A stretch of 64,000 nt of DNA from positions 124,001 to 188,000 of the forward strand of contig JBKAHA010000004.1 in assembly GCA_046290675.1 (NCBI GenBank), in the 5' to 3' direction. The position numbers were made by a program, and so were the translations under genes. Positions 16,838-26,607 of the stretch are shown piece after piece. The notes beneath the pieces are model-generated. The model ran no database searches and was not told where the DNA came from. It saw only the letters and a program-made list of their open reading frames with translations. Numbering within the stretch: position 1 is the first letter of the stretch; each line of letters opens with the position of its first letter. The stretch comes from Aureliella sp046290675 (lineage in GTDB: Bacteria; Planctomycetota; Planctomycetia; Pirellulales; Pirellulaceae).

Positions 16838-17110
16838 ACGAGCTCCCTCGACCGAACGGACTGCTTCGTCATGTCTCGCAGGCGGGTCATGACTTCGTCG
16901 GAGATGATCCGACTGAGCACCGCAGATTGGGAACAAGGGTGATTTCTGTTGCGTTGGCCCTGCGATCTGCTCGTATCCTTTGGTTTGGGACTCGGTGCAA
17001 TTCGCTTCAGGGCCAAAGTGCGACTCAGGCGGTCTATGGAATCAAGGCGTGAATGCGTTAAACTACTCGCCAAATTCGTTTCATTTTGGCGAACCTTGAT
17101 CGGAGCCCAT

Positions 17111-19243
17111 ATGTCGCAAGCGGAAGTTTCGTCCCAACAAAAGGTCCTAGGCCATCCGACTGGCCTTTTCACTCTCTTCTTCGCTGAGATGTGGGAACGG
17201 TTCTCGTATTACGGAATGCGAGCTCTCTTGGTCTTATACATGATCAAGGGATTCTTGGGATACGGCGACAGTCAAGCCTACGCGGTCTACGGCGCTTACA
17301 CGGCTCTCGTTTATATGACGCCGTTCATCGGCGGTATGCTGGCGGACAAGCTGCTTGGGCAACGAATTGCGGTGATCATCGGCGGTGTGTTGATGGCTGC
17401 TGGGCACTTAGTAATGACGGTCGAGTCGGAGTGGCCGTTTTTCTTCGCGCTCGCATTGCTGATTACGGGCAATGGCTTTTTCAAGCCGAATATCTCGACG
17501 ACCGTCGGCGCTCTTTATGCCGCCGGGGATAAGAAGCGAGACGACGGCTTCAACATCTTCTACACCGGCATCAACCTCGGTGCAGCCATGAGCCCGTTGT
17601 TGTGTGGGTTTGTCGGAGAGACCTACGGTTGGCACTACGGGTTTGGATTGGCCACGTTCGGGATGCTTGTTGGTCTTGCTGTTTTTGTCATGCCCAACCT
17701 GCTTTCTTCCGCACTGATTTTCTTGGCGGCTGCGGCGTCGGCAGTCGGACTGCTCGTATTTCGACCAGACAACATCTATGCAATCTTGATCAACATCTTT
17801 GTCGCGGTCTGTTTATTGATTTCAGCCACGATTGCTTGTCGAGCGATTTCGAAGGGGGGCCTACCGAATTGGGCTGGAGCCCGGCCGGAAGGGGCTGACG
17901 GACGCCACGACATGAAGGTCTATCTGGGAATCGCGATTGCGATCCCGGTCTTCGCACTTTTGGTTTCTGGATTCTCACCATTTACCTCGCCACCAGTCGA
18001 TGAGAACGGTGACGTGATTCCTGTGCCGACGCAGGAAGAGCGTCTCGCAGAGCGAGTGGCTTTGTTGGAAAGATTCGAAGTTGACCCTGCCGTTATCGAC
18101 GTCGTTAAAGCCGAAGGCATCGAGGGCGAGCTACAATTGCGTGGTGTCCCTTATCAGATGATTTCAGAGGAGACGATCGGGAATGTAACGGGTGGTATGC
18201 CCGAGTTCGTGGGGAACATTGCCAATATCTTTCTCTCTGAAGTCAGTAAACCAGCTGGCTTGGTACTAACCATTCTTGGTTTGCTCGCGTTCGGATATCT
18301 GATCAAAGAAACCTTCCGCCTGGATAAGATTCCGAGAGAACGGATGATCGCGGCGCTTGTTCTGATCTTCTTCCAGATGCTGTTCTTCGCGTTTTTTGAG
18401 CAGGCGGGAAGCAGTATGAATGTCTTTACGGACCGAAACATCGACCGAGTCAGCGAAACGGAATCGATCAGTGAGGACATGGTTGGCGAGACGATTCGTC
18501 TGGAACCTACGCAGGCTCAACTTGGATTTACACGTGGTGGTGAGGTCTTCACCCTGAGCGACCTCGATGAGCTTCGGAACGTGATCAAAGAGTATGAAGA
18601 CGTTGAAAAAATTGACATCAGTTGGCCCGTCACCAACGAAAACGTCGGAATGGGGGTCGCTGCTCGGCTTGATGAATTGCCGACAACAATTTTCCAGTCC
18701 TTCAATGCCATCTTCATTTTGATCTTTGCATTGGTGTTTAACTGGGTTTGGAGCAAACTGCGACAGGCCGGGTTGGAGCCAAGTGCACCGTTGAAGTTTG
18801 GGCTTGGATTGGTCCAACTCGGACTCGGGTTTTTCGCACTCTGGGTGGGTGCTCAGACGGCATCGGGACAAGGCATGGTGGCAGTCTCGTGGCTGGCGAT
18901 ATGCTACTTGCTGCATACGACCGGGGAATTGTGCTTATCGCCTGTTGGTTTGTCGACCATGACGAAACTAAGTCCAAAGCATTTGGTCAGCACATTGATG
19001 GGCGGCTGGTTCCTCGCAACCGCATTTAGCCAGTATCTTGCGGGGGTTATTTCCCAATTTACATCAGTGGAAGGCACTCAAACGGCCGGGTTCCCGCCAC
19101 CGAGTGAAACCGTCAATGTCTACGGCGATGTGTTCTTTAAAGTCGGAACCGTGGCTGTGATTTCCGGTCTGGTCTGCGCGATTATTTCGCCGTTGCTTGC
19201 GAAATGGATGCACCAGGACAAGGTTGGTGAAGCGGAAAGCTAG
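17111..19243 (+). CDS. POT/PTR family proton-coupled peptide transporter with extra loops
   Basis: A 710-residue MFS protein of the proton-dependent oligopeptide transporter family. The first helix carries the EMWERFSYYGMRALL signature (ExxER motif), and FFEQAGSSMNVF is the second family motif. About fourteen hydrophobic segments can be counted. The family is usually 450-520 residues; here two hydrophilic inserts account for the excess, one of roughly 90 residues after SGFSPFTSPPVD and one of about 80 after the FFEQAGSS helix. The start at 17111 follows CGGAG. It lies just downstream of the hydroxyproline cluster and may import peptides that supply it. Confidence 0.88.
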   Translation: MSQAEVSSQQKVLGHPTGLFTLFFAEMWERFSYYGMRALLVLYMIKGFLGYGDSQAYAVYGAYTALVYMTPFIGGMLADKLLGQRIAVIIGGVLMAAGHLVMTVESEWPFFFALALLITGNGFFKPNISTTVGALYAAGDKKRDDGFNIFYTGINLGAAMSPLLCGFVGETYGWHYGFGLATFGMLVGLAVFVMPNLLSSALIFLAAAASAVGLLVFRPDNIYAILINIFVAVCLLISATIACRAISKGGLPNWAGARPEGADGRHDMKVYLGIAIAIPVFALLVSGFSPFTSPPVDENGDVIPVPTQEERLAERVALLERFEVDPAVIDVVKAEGIEGELQLRGVPYQMISEETIGNVTGGMPEFVGNIANIFLSEVSKPAGLVLTILGLLAFGYLIKETFRLDKIPRERMIAALVLIFFQMLFFAFFEQAGSSMNVFTDRNIDRVSETESISEDMVGETIRLEPTQAQLGFTRGGEVFTLSDLDELRNVIKEYEDVEKIDISWPVTNENVGMGVAARLDELPTTIFQSFNAIFILIFALVFNWVWSKLRQAGLEPSAPLKFGLGLVQLGLGFFALWVGAQTASGQGMVAVSWLAICYLLHTTGELCLSPVGLSTMTKLSPKHLVSTLMGGWFLATAFSQYLAGVISQFTSVEGTQTAGFPPPSETVNVYGDVFFKVGTVAVISGLVCAIISPLLAKWMHQDKVGEAES

Positions 19244-19265
19244 CCTAGATCGGTGATGTAGCAAC

Positions 19266-19291
19266 CGGGAGCTGTCGAAAGACGGCTCCCG
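19266..19291 (+). terminator. Stem-loop with GAAA tetraloop after the POT gene, U-tract absent
   Basis: CGGGAGCTGTC (19266-19276), loop GAAA, then GACGGCTCCCG (19281-19291). The 11-bp stem has one G-U pair. It is 22 bases past the stop at 19243. No T run follows, so termination is plausible but not certain. Confidence 0.5.
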
Positions 19292-19359
19292 TATTGAGTG
19301 TGATCGCGGATCGTTGGATCGACGAATAAGGAAAGTTTTTGTTCGCAAGGAGGCGAAAT

Positions 19360-20574
19360 ATGAGGGCCTTGGGGGCTTGCCGATCGAGTGCGGCGTTTTG
19401 GGAATGCACTCTTCCTCTTCTCATGGCGGCTGGCCTGGTACTTTCGACACCAGCGTTGATTGGTCCAGCCTATTCGCAGCAACGCTTGCCGCAAAGTGAA
19501 GTGAGCGCGAGCGGTATGTCCGCTGGCAGTCCTGTGGAATCGCAACCGCTTGCGAACCCGGCCGAAGAGCCTTCTGCGGCGGCCTCCTATCTTCTTCCGG
19601 AGGAACGCGTCGCGGTTGGTGTCTATGGGAAGTGTAATCGTTCGGTGGTGCACATCTCGACCAAGTCCGTTGCGATGGACTCGTTTCTTCAGGTCCGAAC
19701 ACGGGAAGGCGGCGGCAGTGGTTCGATGATCGACAAACAGGGCATCATCCTAACCAATCAGCACGTCATCGATGGTGCCCGGGAGATTACCGTCAGTCTT
19801 TTCAATGGGCTCGCCTACCCTGCCACGCTCGTGGGGCAGGATGCGGATACCGATATCGCCGTGTTGAAAATTGAAGCTCCAGCGGAACAACTTGTGCCTG
19901 TTGAGCTAGGCGATTCGACGGCGTTGCTGGTCGGTCAACGGATCTACGCAATTGGGAATCCATTCGGGCTTGAACGCACCATGTCGGCTGGGATGATCTC
20001 GAGCCTAAATCGCCAGATCCCATCTCGAGAACGAAGGACGATGTTTTCATTGATCCAGATTGATGCGTCGATCAACCAAGGGAACTCTGGGGGCCCGCTT
20101 TTCAATACCAGGGGTCAGATGATTGGCATGAACACCGCCATCATGAGTAGTGACGGCGATAGTGCCGGAGTCGGTTTTGCCATCCCGTCGAGCACCATTG
20201 GTCGGATTGTTCCCCAGCTGATTCAGCATGGTCGAGTTCTCAGGCCGACGACTGGAATTCGTCGAGTCTACGAGAATGATCAAGGGCTATTGATCGTGCT
20301 GGTCGTGCCAGGGAGTCCCGCTGATCAGGCGGGTTTGCGTGGATTCCGCTTGGTGACTCGAACGTTTCGGCAGGGCCAGTATGAGTATTCGCAGCCTACC
20401 CTCGATACTTCGAAAGCCGATCTGATCATTGGCGTTGATGGGCGGAAGATTTCGACGGCGGACGAGCTGATGAACTATATCGAGGGCAAAAGACCCGGGG
20501 AACAGATACGTCTCGAGGTTGTGCGAGACGGCCGACAAATCGCCGTTCCGCTCATCCTGGGCGAATCCTCGTAG
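19360..20574 (+). CDS. Secreted S1C (HtrA/Deg-type) serine protease with one PDZ domain
   Basis: A 404-residue protein from ATG at 19360, which has AAGGAGG six bases upstream. An N-terminal hydrophobic segment (LPLLMAAGLVLSTPALIG) is a signal peptide or anchor, followed by a Ser/Ala-rich linker. The trypsin-like domain has a complete triad: His135 (TNQHVID), Asp165 (DTDIAVL) and Ser243 (QGNSGGPLF). The last 110 residues form a PDZ domain beginning with the GLLIVLVVPGSPADQAGL segment. It should act in the periplasm in quality control or regulated proteolysis. It is not tightly linked to its neighbours. Confidence 0.9.
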   Translation: MRALGACRSSAAFWECTLPLLMAAGLVLSTPALIGPAYSQQRLPQSEVSASGMSAGSPVESQPLANPAEEPSAAASYLLPEERVAVGVYGKCNRSVVHISTKSVAMDSFLQVRTREGGGSGSMIDKQGIILTNQHVIDGAREITVSLFNGLAYPATLVGQDADTDIAVLKIEAPAEQLVPVELGDSTALLVGQRIYAIGNPFGLERTMSAGMISSLNRQIPSRERRTMFSLIQIDASINQGNSGGPLFNTRGQMIGMNTAIMSSDGDSAGVGFAIPSSTIGRIVPQLIQHGRVLRPTTGIRRVYENDQGLLIVLVVPGSPADQAGLRGFRLVTRTFRQGQYEYSQPTLDTSKADLIIGVDGRKISTADELMNYIEGKRPGEQIRLEVVRDGRQIAVPLILGESS

Positions 20575-20681
20575 CGGACCGATGGTATCCGGCCGTTCGT
20601 AGGTTGCCGTCGTGGGGTCGTTTGCAGTCGGACCTTGGTTCGGTACCATCCCAAGTGGAGTACTAATTCCAAGATGGGGCC

Positions 20682-22355
20682 TTAGTTGGCCAGCTTCTTG
20701 TATCGAAACTTGCGGACTTCATCCTCGCCGATGCCGAGGCGTTCTTTGCGTTGCTGCTCGTACGTCTCGAAGTTGCCTTCGCACCAATGCACGTGTCCGT
20801 CACCTTCAAACGCCAAGATGTGTGTTGCCAAACGGTCCAAGAACCAGCGGTCGTGGGAGATGACTACAACGCACCCAGCATAATTCTGAATGGCTTCTTC
20901 CAAGGCACGCAGCGTGTCGACGTCCAAATCGTTCGTCGGTTCGTCGAGTAGCAGCACGTTCGAACCTCGCTTGAGGAGCTTGGCCAAGTGAACTCGGTTT
21001 CGTTCACCACCGGAAAGCGTACCAACCTTCTTTTCTTGATCCGGTCCTTTAAAGTTGAAGCGAGATACGTAGCCGCGCGAGTTGATTTTCCGCTTGCCCA
21101 TCTCAATCACGTCGTGACCGCCGCTGATTTCCTCGTAGACCGTCGCATCAGCGCTCAAGGCGTCTCGGTTTTGGTCGACGTAGCCAAGCTCGACTGTATC
21201 GCCAACCCGAAGCGAACCCGAATCGGGACCTTCTTCGCCAACGAACATTTTGAAAAGCGTCGTTTTGCCGGCGCCGTTAGGGCCGATGACTCCAACAATT
21301 CCGCCGGCTGGCAGCGAGAAGGACAGGTCATCAATGAGTAGGCGGTCGTCGAATCCCTTCGAGATATTCTTGGCTTCGATCACCAGCTCTCCCAACTGCC
21401 GGCCATTGGGAATTTGAATTTCTAACTCATCGGGGCGCTCTTCAAATTCCTGTGCGGCCATTTTCTCGTAAGCCGCGATACGGGCTTTGCTCTTGGCTTG
21501 GCGAGCCTTGGGACTTGAACGGATCCATTCGAGCTCACGTGCTAGAGTCTTCTGGCGGCTAACTTGTTGGCGTGCTTCTCTGGCCAGTCGTTCTTGTTTC
21601 TGCTCAAGCCACGCCGAATAATTCCCTTCAAAGGGGTGCCCTTCGCCACGGTCCAATTCCAGGATCCACTTCGCTACGTTATCCAGGAAATAGCGATCGT
21701 GAGTGACCGCGACGACGGTCCCCGGATAGTGATCCAGATGTTGCTCCAGCCAGTGGATGGATTCCGCGTCTAGGTGGTTGGTGGGCTCGTCGAGCAACAA
21801 GAGATCTGGTTGCTCAATCAGCAGCTGGCACAACGCGACTCTTCGTCGTTCTCCCCCGGAAAGTTTGGTGACGTCAGCATCCCCCGGGGGCAGATTCATC
21901 ACCGTCATAGCGACTTCGACTTGGCGGTCGAGTTCCCACAAATTGTTGGAATCGATTTCATTCTGCAGACGCTCCATTTCGTCGTAGAGCTTCTGTAGTT
22001 TGGCTTCGTCGGTGACTTCTCCCAATTGCATTGAGATCTCGTTGTAGCGGTCTAGCACAGCGCGTCGTTTCGCGACGGCTTCTTCGACGTTTCCTTGAAC
22101 GTCTTTCTCTGGATTGAGTTGAGGCTCCTGAGGCAAGTAGCCGGCCGTGAAACCGGAAGTTAAGCGGGCTTCGCCATCGAAATCCTTGTCGACGCCAGCC
22201 ATGATTCGCAGCAAGGTACTCTTCCCTGCTCCGTTCATCCCGAGCACTCCAATCTTGGCACCGGGATAAAAGGATAGCCAAACGTCCTTAAGAACTTCAC
22301 GAGGGCCATGCTTCTTCGTCAGCGATTCCATTTGGAAGATGTACTGGCGTCCCAT
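20682..22355 (-). CDS. ettA: Energy-dependent translational throttle protein EttA (ABC-F)
   Basis: A 557-residue ABC-F protein with two nucleotide-binding domains and no membrane segment. Walker A loops are GMNGAGKST and GPNGAGKTT, signatures LSGGERRRVALCQLL and LSGGERNRVHLAKLL, and Walker B regions LLLLDEPTNHLD and VLLLDEPTNDLD. The linker with LARELEWIRSSPKARQAKSKAR is typical of EttA, and the length matches the E. coli protein (555). It binds the ribosomal E site and gates the first peptide bond according to ADP/ATP ratio. It is a single gene converging on the protease gene. Confidence 0.93.
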   Translation of the reverse strand: MGRQYIFQMESLTKKHGPREVLKDVWLSFYPGAKIGVLGMNGAGKSTLLRIMAGVDKDFDGEARLTSGFTAGYLPQEPQLNPEKDVQGNVEEAVAKRRAVLDRYNEISMQLGEVTDEAKLQKLYDEMERLQNEIDSNNLWELDRQVEVAMTVMNLPPGDADVTKLSGGERRRVALCQLLIEQPDLLLLDEPTNHLDAESIHWLEQHLDHYPGTVVAVTHDRYFLDNVAKWILELDRGEGHPFEGNYSAWLEQKQERLAREARQQVSRQKTLARELEWIRSSPKARQAKSKARIAAYEKMAAQEFEERPDELEIQIPNGRQLGELVIEAKNISKGFDDRLLIDDLSFSLPAGGIVGVIGPNGAGKTTLFKMFVGEEGPDSGSLRVGDTVELGYVDQNRDALSADATVYEEISGGHDVIEMGKRKINSRGYVSRFNFKGPDQEKKVGTLSGGERNRVHLAKLLKRGSNVLLLDEPTNDLDVDTLRALEEAIQNYAGCVVVISHDRWFLDRLATHILAFEGDGHVHWCEGNFETYEQQRKERLGIGEDEVRKFRYKKLAN

Positions 22356-22548
22356 AGTTTTGTCCTAGCGTGGCGAAAGTCAGGTTATCGGTCATTATGT
22401 TCTCGGCCGCGGGCCGTTTGGCGTGCCCTTTCGGTCACTGCAGCTTTCCATGCATGGTGAAAATTTACCCAGGCCGCCAGTGCTCACAAGGCCCGTCACC
22501 AACATCGTTGTGCAAGATCATCACGATTGGCGCGATGGAGGTACGCAT

Positions 22549-22578
22549 TTGAGTTGTTGTGCGAAACCTCGCTACAAT
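22549..22578 (+). promoter_or_regulatory. Sigma-70-type promoter of the WD40 gene
   Basis: TTGAGT at 22549-22554 and TACAAT at 22573-22578 are separated by 18 bases. The start codon of the next gene is at 22648, about 65 bases from the expected transcription start. Confidence 0.5.
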
Positions 22579-22647
22579 GCGTGCCTTGGTTGATAGGGCA
22601 AGATCGAATCAAAGTCAGTTAGTTCGGTGCTACGGAAGTCAAGAATC

Positions 22648-23859
22648 ATGTATATCGTCAGTGAGTTATTAGTCGACGACGGACGTGAGCCGGAGGCGAA
22701 CCAAGGGACCAAGCATCGCAGAGCTTTCAAAGGCTTGCCGGTATGGAGCACGCTCTGCATGCTGTTGACGATGCTGTGGACTTTGGCCTCATCCACGGAG
22801 ATCGCGTTGGCAGATCCACAGGAATCGGAGGGTGTTCCAGGTACAACACGGTCCGCCGAGGAGACTTGGATCTCGGACGTCTGCTGGCTCGACGATCAAC
22901 GAGTTGCTGGGACCCAGTCTCAAGGCCTGTTGCTTCGTCCTGGTGCAGTCGTGACCGCTGGCGTCGAGTCCTTATCGGAGTTAACGCGGATTGGCAGCGC
23001 TAACACTTCGCTGTGGGCTATCACTCCGGGCGCGGGGGCGGGGACGCCACCTGTCCCCGGATGCTACGTAAGCGATTACAAAGGAGAGATTCAATTTTTC
23101 CCTATAAACGCGAATGGGGCTGCGTCGTCGGCAAAATTGGAATCCAACCTGCGGTGGACTCGGGCGCTTGCGGTAGGGCCTGCACAGAAAATGCTTTTGG
23201 CAGGTAGTGAAGATGGCAAACTAGTATGCTTCGATTTAGAAGATGCCAAGGCCGACGACGGTAAGAATGTCGTCCAGGAAAACAAGATTGTCGCGGCGCA
23301 CTCTGGAGCGATTTTCGATATTGTGTTTGGTCCTCACGGGGAACGGGTGGCAACATGCGGGGCAGACGGCAAGATTGCAATCTTTAGTTGGCCTGATTTG
23401 GAAAGTGTCGGCGAACTCAGAGACGGCAACGAAACGATATGGTCCATCGCTTTCGTTGGTGAGGATAAAATGGTCAGCGGAGGATCTGGCAGAAGAGTTC
23501 GGTTATGGGATCTAGGGGAACAAGAATTGGTTTGTTCCATCGCCACCGCCCATGACTGGGTCAGTTCCCTAAGTGTCCTACCGGATACTCAGTTGGTGCT
23601 CGCGACATGCGTCAATGGCGACTTGATCGTCTGCGATGTGAATAGCAAAACTCCGCTCGAGCGAAAGAGAATCGCTCAAAGTGCGATATGGTCGGCAGCA
23701 CTGAGCCCCGATGTGTCAAAGCTTCTAGTAGGGACTAGGAAGCATGGGTTTCAAATCGTTGAGCTTCAGGATTGGTCCGAAGCGTTAGAGATTGCTGCAG
23801 ACGCCGTTGAGTCTCGCAAGCCACCGAAACCCCTGCAGTCGGGCACATCGGGGCTTTAG
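22648..23859 (+). CDS. Exported or membrane-anchored WD40-repeat protein
   Basis: A 403-residue protein from ATG at 22648; GTG at 22627 would add seven residues. A hydrophobic segment (LCMLLTMLWTLASSTEIALA) near 35-55 acts as a signal peptide or anchor. The rest is a WD40-type beta-propeller with several recognisable blades, for example AHSGAIFDIVFGPHGERVATCGADGKIAIF and ETIWSIAFVGEDKMVSGGSGRRVRLWD. It probably mediates protein contacts outside the cytoplasm. It has no operon partner; the VWA protein gene is 345 bases downstream on the same strand. Confidence 0.78.
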   Translation: MYIVSELLVDDGREPEANQGTKHRRAFKGLPVWSTLCMLLTMLWTLASSTEIALADPQESEGVPGTTRSAEETWISDVCWLDDQRVAGTQSQGLLLRPGAVVTAGVESLSELTRIGSANTSLWAITPGAGAGTPPVPGCYVSDYKGEIQFFPINANGAASSAKLESNLRWTRALAVGPAQKMLLAGSEDGKLVCFDLEDAKADDGKNVVQENKIVAAHSGAIFDIVFGPHGERVATCGADGKIAIFSWPDLESVGELRDGNETIWSIAFVGEDKMVSGGSGRRVRLWDLGEQELVCSIATAHDWVSSLSVLPDTQLVLATCVNGDLIVCDVNSKTPLERKRIAQSAIWSAALSPDVSKLLVGTRKHGFQIVELQDWSEALEIAADAVESRKPPKPLQSGTSGL

Positions 23860-24204
23860 CCCTGGCTACCCTGTCCAACTGGATTCAGGCATATTCCCGA
23901 ACCGTTCTAGGAAAAATTACCGTTTGGGTCGATGCTTCGAGGGGAAGGATTCAGACTCCCCCAAATTGGTTGTTCGTGAGCCTCATGGGTTGTTAGGTAC
24001 ATTTCCCGATCGTTTTCGCTCAAAATCATGGTAAGAGTCGACAACGGCCCGGGAGTTTGCATTTGCCAGAGTTTTTGAGATCTGCGGGCTGAGGTTAAAA
24101 TGGATTTGCCTCGATTGGGTGTTAGCTCCCGGTTTCGCAGCAATCGCTTCTTTTAGCGAGCTGGATCAGTCTAGCGAGCTGGATCAGGAACGCTTGCAGG
24201 CCAA
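23860..24204 (+). other. Intergenic region with a 16-bp direct repeat
   Basis: TAGCGAGCTGGATCAG occurs at 24154-24169 and again at 24172-24187, just before the VWA gene. A TAAAAT -10-like hexamer lies at 24096-24101 with no well-spaced -35. No coding frame was supported. Confidence 0.6.
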
Positions 24205-26514
24205 GTGGACTCGACAAAGAAAAAGCTCGGCCCTTTTTGGGGCCCCCTTGCGCCTTTGCATAATAGGATGAGATCGATGCTGGATCCGACCCCCACAGAT
24301 GAACTGAATGGTACGGGGACGGAACGTCCGCTTGTGCCCGTTCGTTTGGTGGATGGGAATCACATGGAAGAGGGCCGAACCCAGGAACGCGAAGATGTAG
24401 GCGGTACCCTGGCTCCGCTAGCTAAGCATGAATTGTCCGCCGATGGCCTGGCCGAATCTCAGGCAGGGGGAAACGATCGGGTTTTGGAGGAATCAGCAAC
24501 GACAACCGGATCGGAGGAGTTGCTCGAAGAGGATGACTTCGAAGAAGCTTCACCTTGGTTCGACAACGATTCTCAAGCCTTTGTCGTTAGTCTGCTATTC
24601 CACGTCGTATTGCTTCTCGCTTTGGGAGTCGTACCGCTCGTCACGGTTGGAACGGCTGATATTCTGGCTTTCAAACCGGCCACGGTAGCTGAAGTCGAGG
24701 AAGAGTTTACTCTGGTCGAGCAAGTTTCATACTCGGATTCGATGGAATCGGAGATCGGTGCCAATAGTGAGAATGGGCTCGCCGAAGCATTAGCAACTGC
24801 TCCTGTGCTTGCCGATCTGTCCGACATCCCCTCGCCTTCTTTTGAAGAACCCGCGATCAACCCGACGGTTGAGATCAACAACCGGATCCAAGAAGCTGTT
24901 GGTTTGGTTCGAAGTGAAGTGGTCGTCAAAGGTATGACTGGGGTCGGCGCGACGGGTACGGATGGAGCTGTTGATCGGATCACTTATGAAATCCTCCGGT
25001 CAATGGAAGAGCGACCAACGTTGGTGGTTTGGTTCTTTGATCAATCCGGAAGTTTGCAGAAACGCCGGCAAGAAATTCGCGATCGGTTTGATCGGATTTA
25101 CGAAGAGCTTGGAATTGTCCAACGCTCGCGAGAGGCTGCCGGCAGACTCAATGCCGATGATGAGCCGCTATTAACGAGCGTGTTCGCCTTTGGTGAGCAA
25201 GTCAATCTACTGACGACTCGTCCGACCGCAGACATCGACGAGATACGGGAGGCGATTGACTCCGTCGAGATGGATAGTAGCGGCGTTGAGCGTGTGTTCT
25301 CGGCGTTGTACAAGGGCGTCGACAAGTTCAAGCGATTTCGCAGTTCAACATCGACCAGTGGACCTGATCGCAACGTCTTGTTTATCGCGGTTACTGACGA
25401 GCGTGGGGATGACGCGGTTGGCCTTGAAGCGACGATCAAGGAATGCCGAAAATTTGCTATTCCGGTTTATGTGCTTGGGGTGCCAGCACCATTTGGACGC
25501 GAATTTACTTATGTGAAGTATGTCGATCCGGATCCTCAGTTCGATCAATCCCCACAGTGGGCGCAAGTGGATCAGGGACCCGAGTCGATCATGCCCGAAC
25601 GCATCCGGCTTGGTTATCGGGATCGTGACTATCAAGAACCTGTCATTGATTCCGGCTTTGGTCCTTATGCCTTGTCTCGGTTGGCGTACGAAACGGGCGG
25701 CATCTATTTCACGATCCATCCAAATCGAAATCTGAATCGGCGAGTTCGCGGCGGAGAGATTGAAGCGTTTGCTTCTCGGCTGGAGTATTTCTTCGACCCG
25801 GAGGTGATGGTCAAGTATCGACCGGATTATGTTTCTTCTGCTGAGTACATGCGTCGGGTCAATGCCAGCCCACTGAGACAGGTTTTGGTTCGCGCGGCAA
25901 GTATGCCCAGAACCGAGGTCTTGTTGAATCCGACTCTCAATTTTGTGAAGCGAGATGAAGCTTCGTTTGCGACTGCGCTTTCGACAGCACAGAGGGAAGC
26001 GGCCAGAATTCAGCCACCGTTGACGCAACTGGTTGAGATACTGAAGAACGTCGAGAAACATCGAACTCAAGAAGTCTCGCCAAGATGGCTTGCAGGATTT
26101 GATCTCGCCCTAGGCACCGTCCTGGTCCACAAAGTGCGAGCTGAGGCTTACAACGCGATGCTCGCCAAAGCTAAGCGTGGTATCCGCTTTGAGAACAGTA
26201 AGAACAACACTTGGCGTTTAGTTCCGGACGGTGAGATCTCGGTAGGAAGTAAACTTGAGAAGGAAGCGAGGCTCGGAGAGAAGCTTCTCGCAGCCGTGGC
26301 TGAAGATCATCAGGGGACTCCCTGGGGCTTATTAGCTTCGCGGGAGTTGCAAAGGCCCGCAGGATGGAAGTGGGTCGAGGACTTTACCGATCTCAATCCG
26401 CCACCTCAACGCAACCCAGGGAACAACAATAACAATCCACCCCGCCCAGGTCGCGACGATCAAGCTAGAATGCTGAAGAAGCCACCGCCGAAGCGGCCAA
26501 TTCCCAAGCTCTAG
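24205..26514 (+). CDS. Membrane-anchored von Willebrand factor A domain protein
   Basis: A 769-residue protein. The start is uncertain: GTG at 24205 gives the longest form, while ATG at 24268 or 24277 would drop 21 or 24 residues. An acidic N-terminal region of about 120 residues precedes one membrane span near 125-150 (FVVSLLFHVVLLLALGVVPL). The VWA domain spans roughly 270-470, with the metal-site motif FFDQSGSLQ near 277-285. The C-terminal 250 residues are charged and end in an Asn/Pro-rich, basic tail. Similar large VWA proteins with an N-terminal anchor are typical of planctomycetes. The ligand is unknown. Confidence 0.82.
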   Translation: MDSTKKKLGPFWGPLAPLHNRMRSMLDPTPTDELNGTGTERPLVPVRLVDGNHMEEGRTQEREDVGGTLAPLAKHELSADGLAESQAGGNDRVLEESATTTGSEELLEEDDFEEASPWFDNDSQAFVVSLLFHVVLLLALGVVPLVTVGTADILAFKPATVAEVEEEFTLVEQVSYSDSMESEIGANSENGLAEALATAPVLADLSDIPSPSFEEPAINPTVEINNRIQEAVGLVRSEVVVKGMTGVGATGTDGAVDRITYEILRSMEERPTLVVWFFDQSGSLQKRRQEIRDRFDRIYEELGIVQRSREAAGRLNADDEPLLTSVFAFGEQVNLLTTRPTADIDEIREAIDSVEMDSSGVERVFSALYKGVDKFKRFRSSTSTSGPDRNVLFIAVTDERGDDAVGLEATIKECRKFAIPVYVLGVPAPFGREFTYVKYVDPDPQFDQSPQWAQVDQGPESIMPERIRLGYRDRDYQEPVIDSGFGPYALSRLAYETGGIYFTIHPNRNLNRRVRGGEIEAFASRLEYFFDPEVMVKYRPDYVSSAEYMRRVNASPLRQVLVRAASMPRTEVLLNPTLNFVKRDEASFATALSTAQREAARIQPPLTQLVEILKNVEKHRTQEVSPRWLAGFDLALGTVLVHKVRAEAYNAMLAKAKRGIRFENSKNNTWRLVPDGEISVGSKLEKEARLGEKLLAAVAEDHQGTPWGLLASRELQRPAGWKWVEDFTDLNPPPQRNPGNNNNNPPRPGRDDQARMLKKPPPKRPIPKL

Positions 26515-26607
26515 GCCACTTCGTCCACGCATGTCTTTGATTGCAGGTCATGGATTGCATGTCTTTAACTACGCGGCGTCTCAGTCTTTTTAGCGTGGAC
26601 TTCAGAG

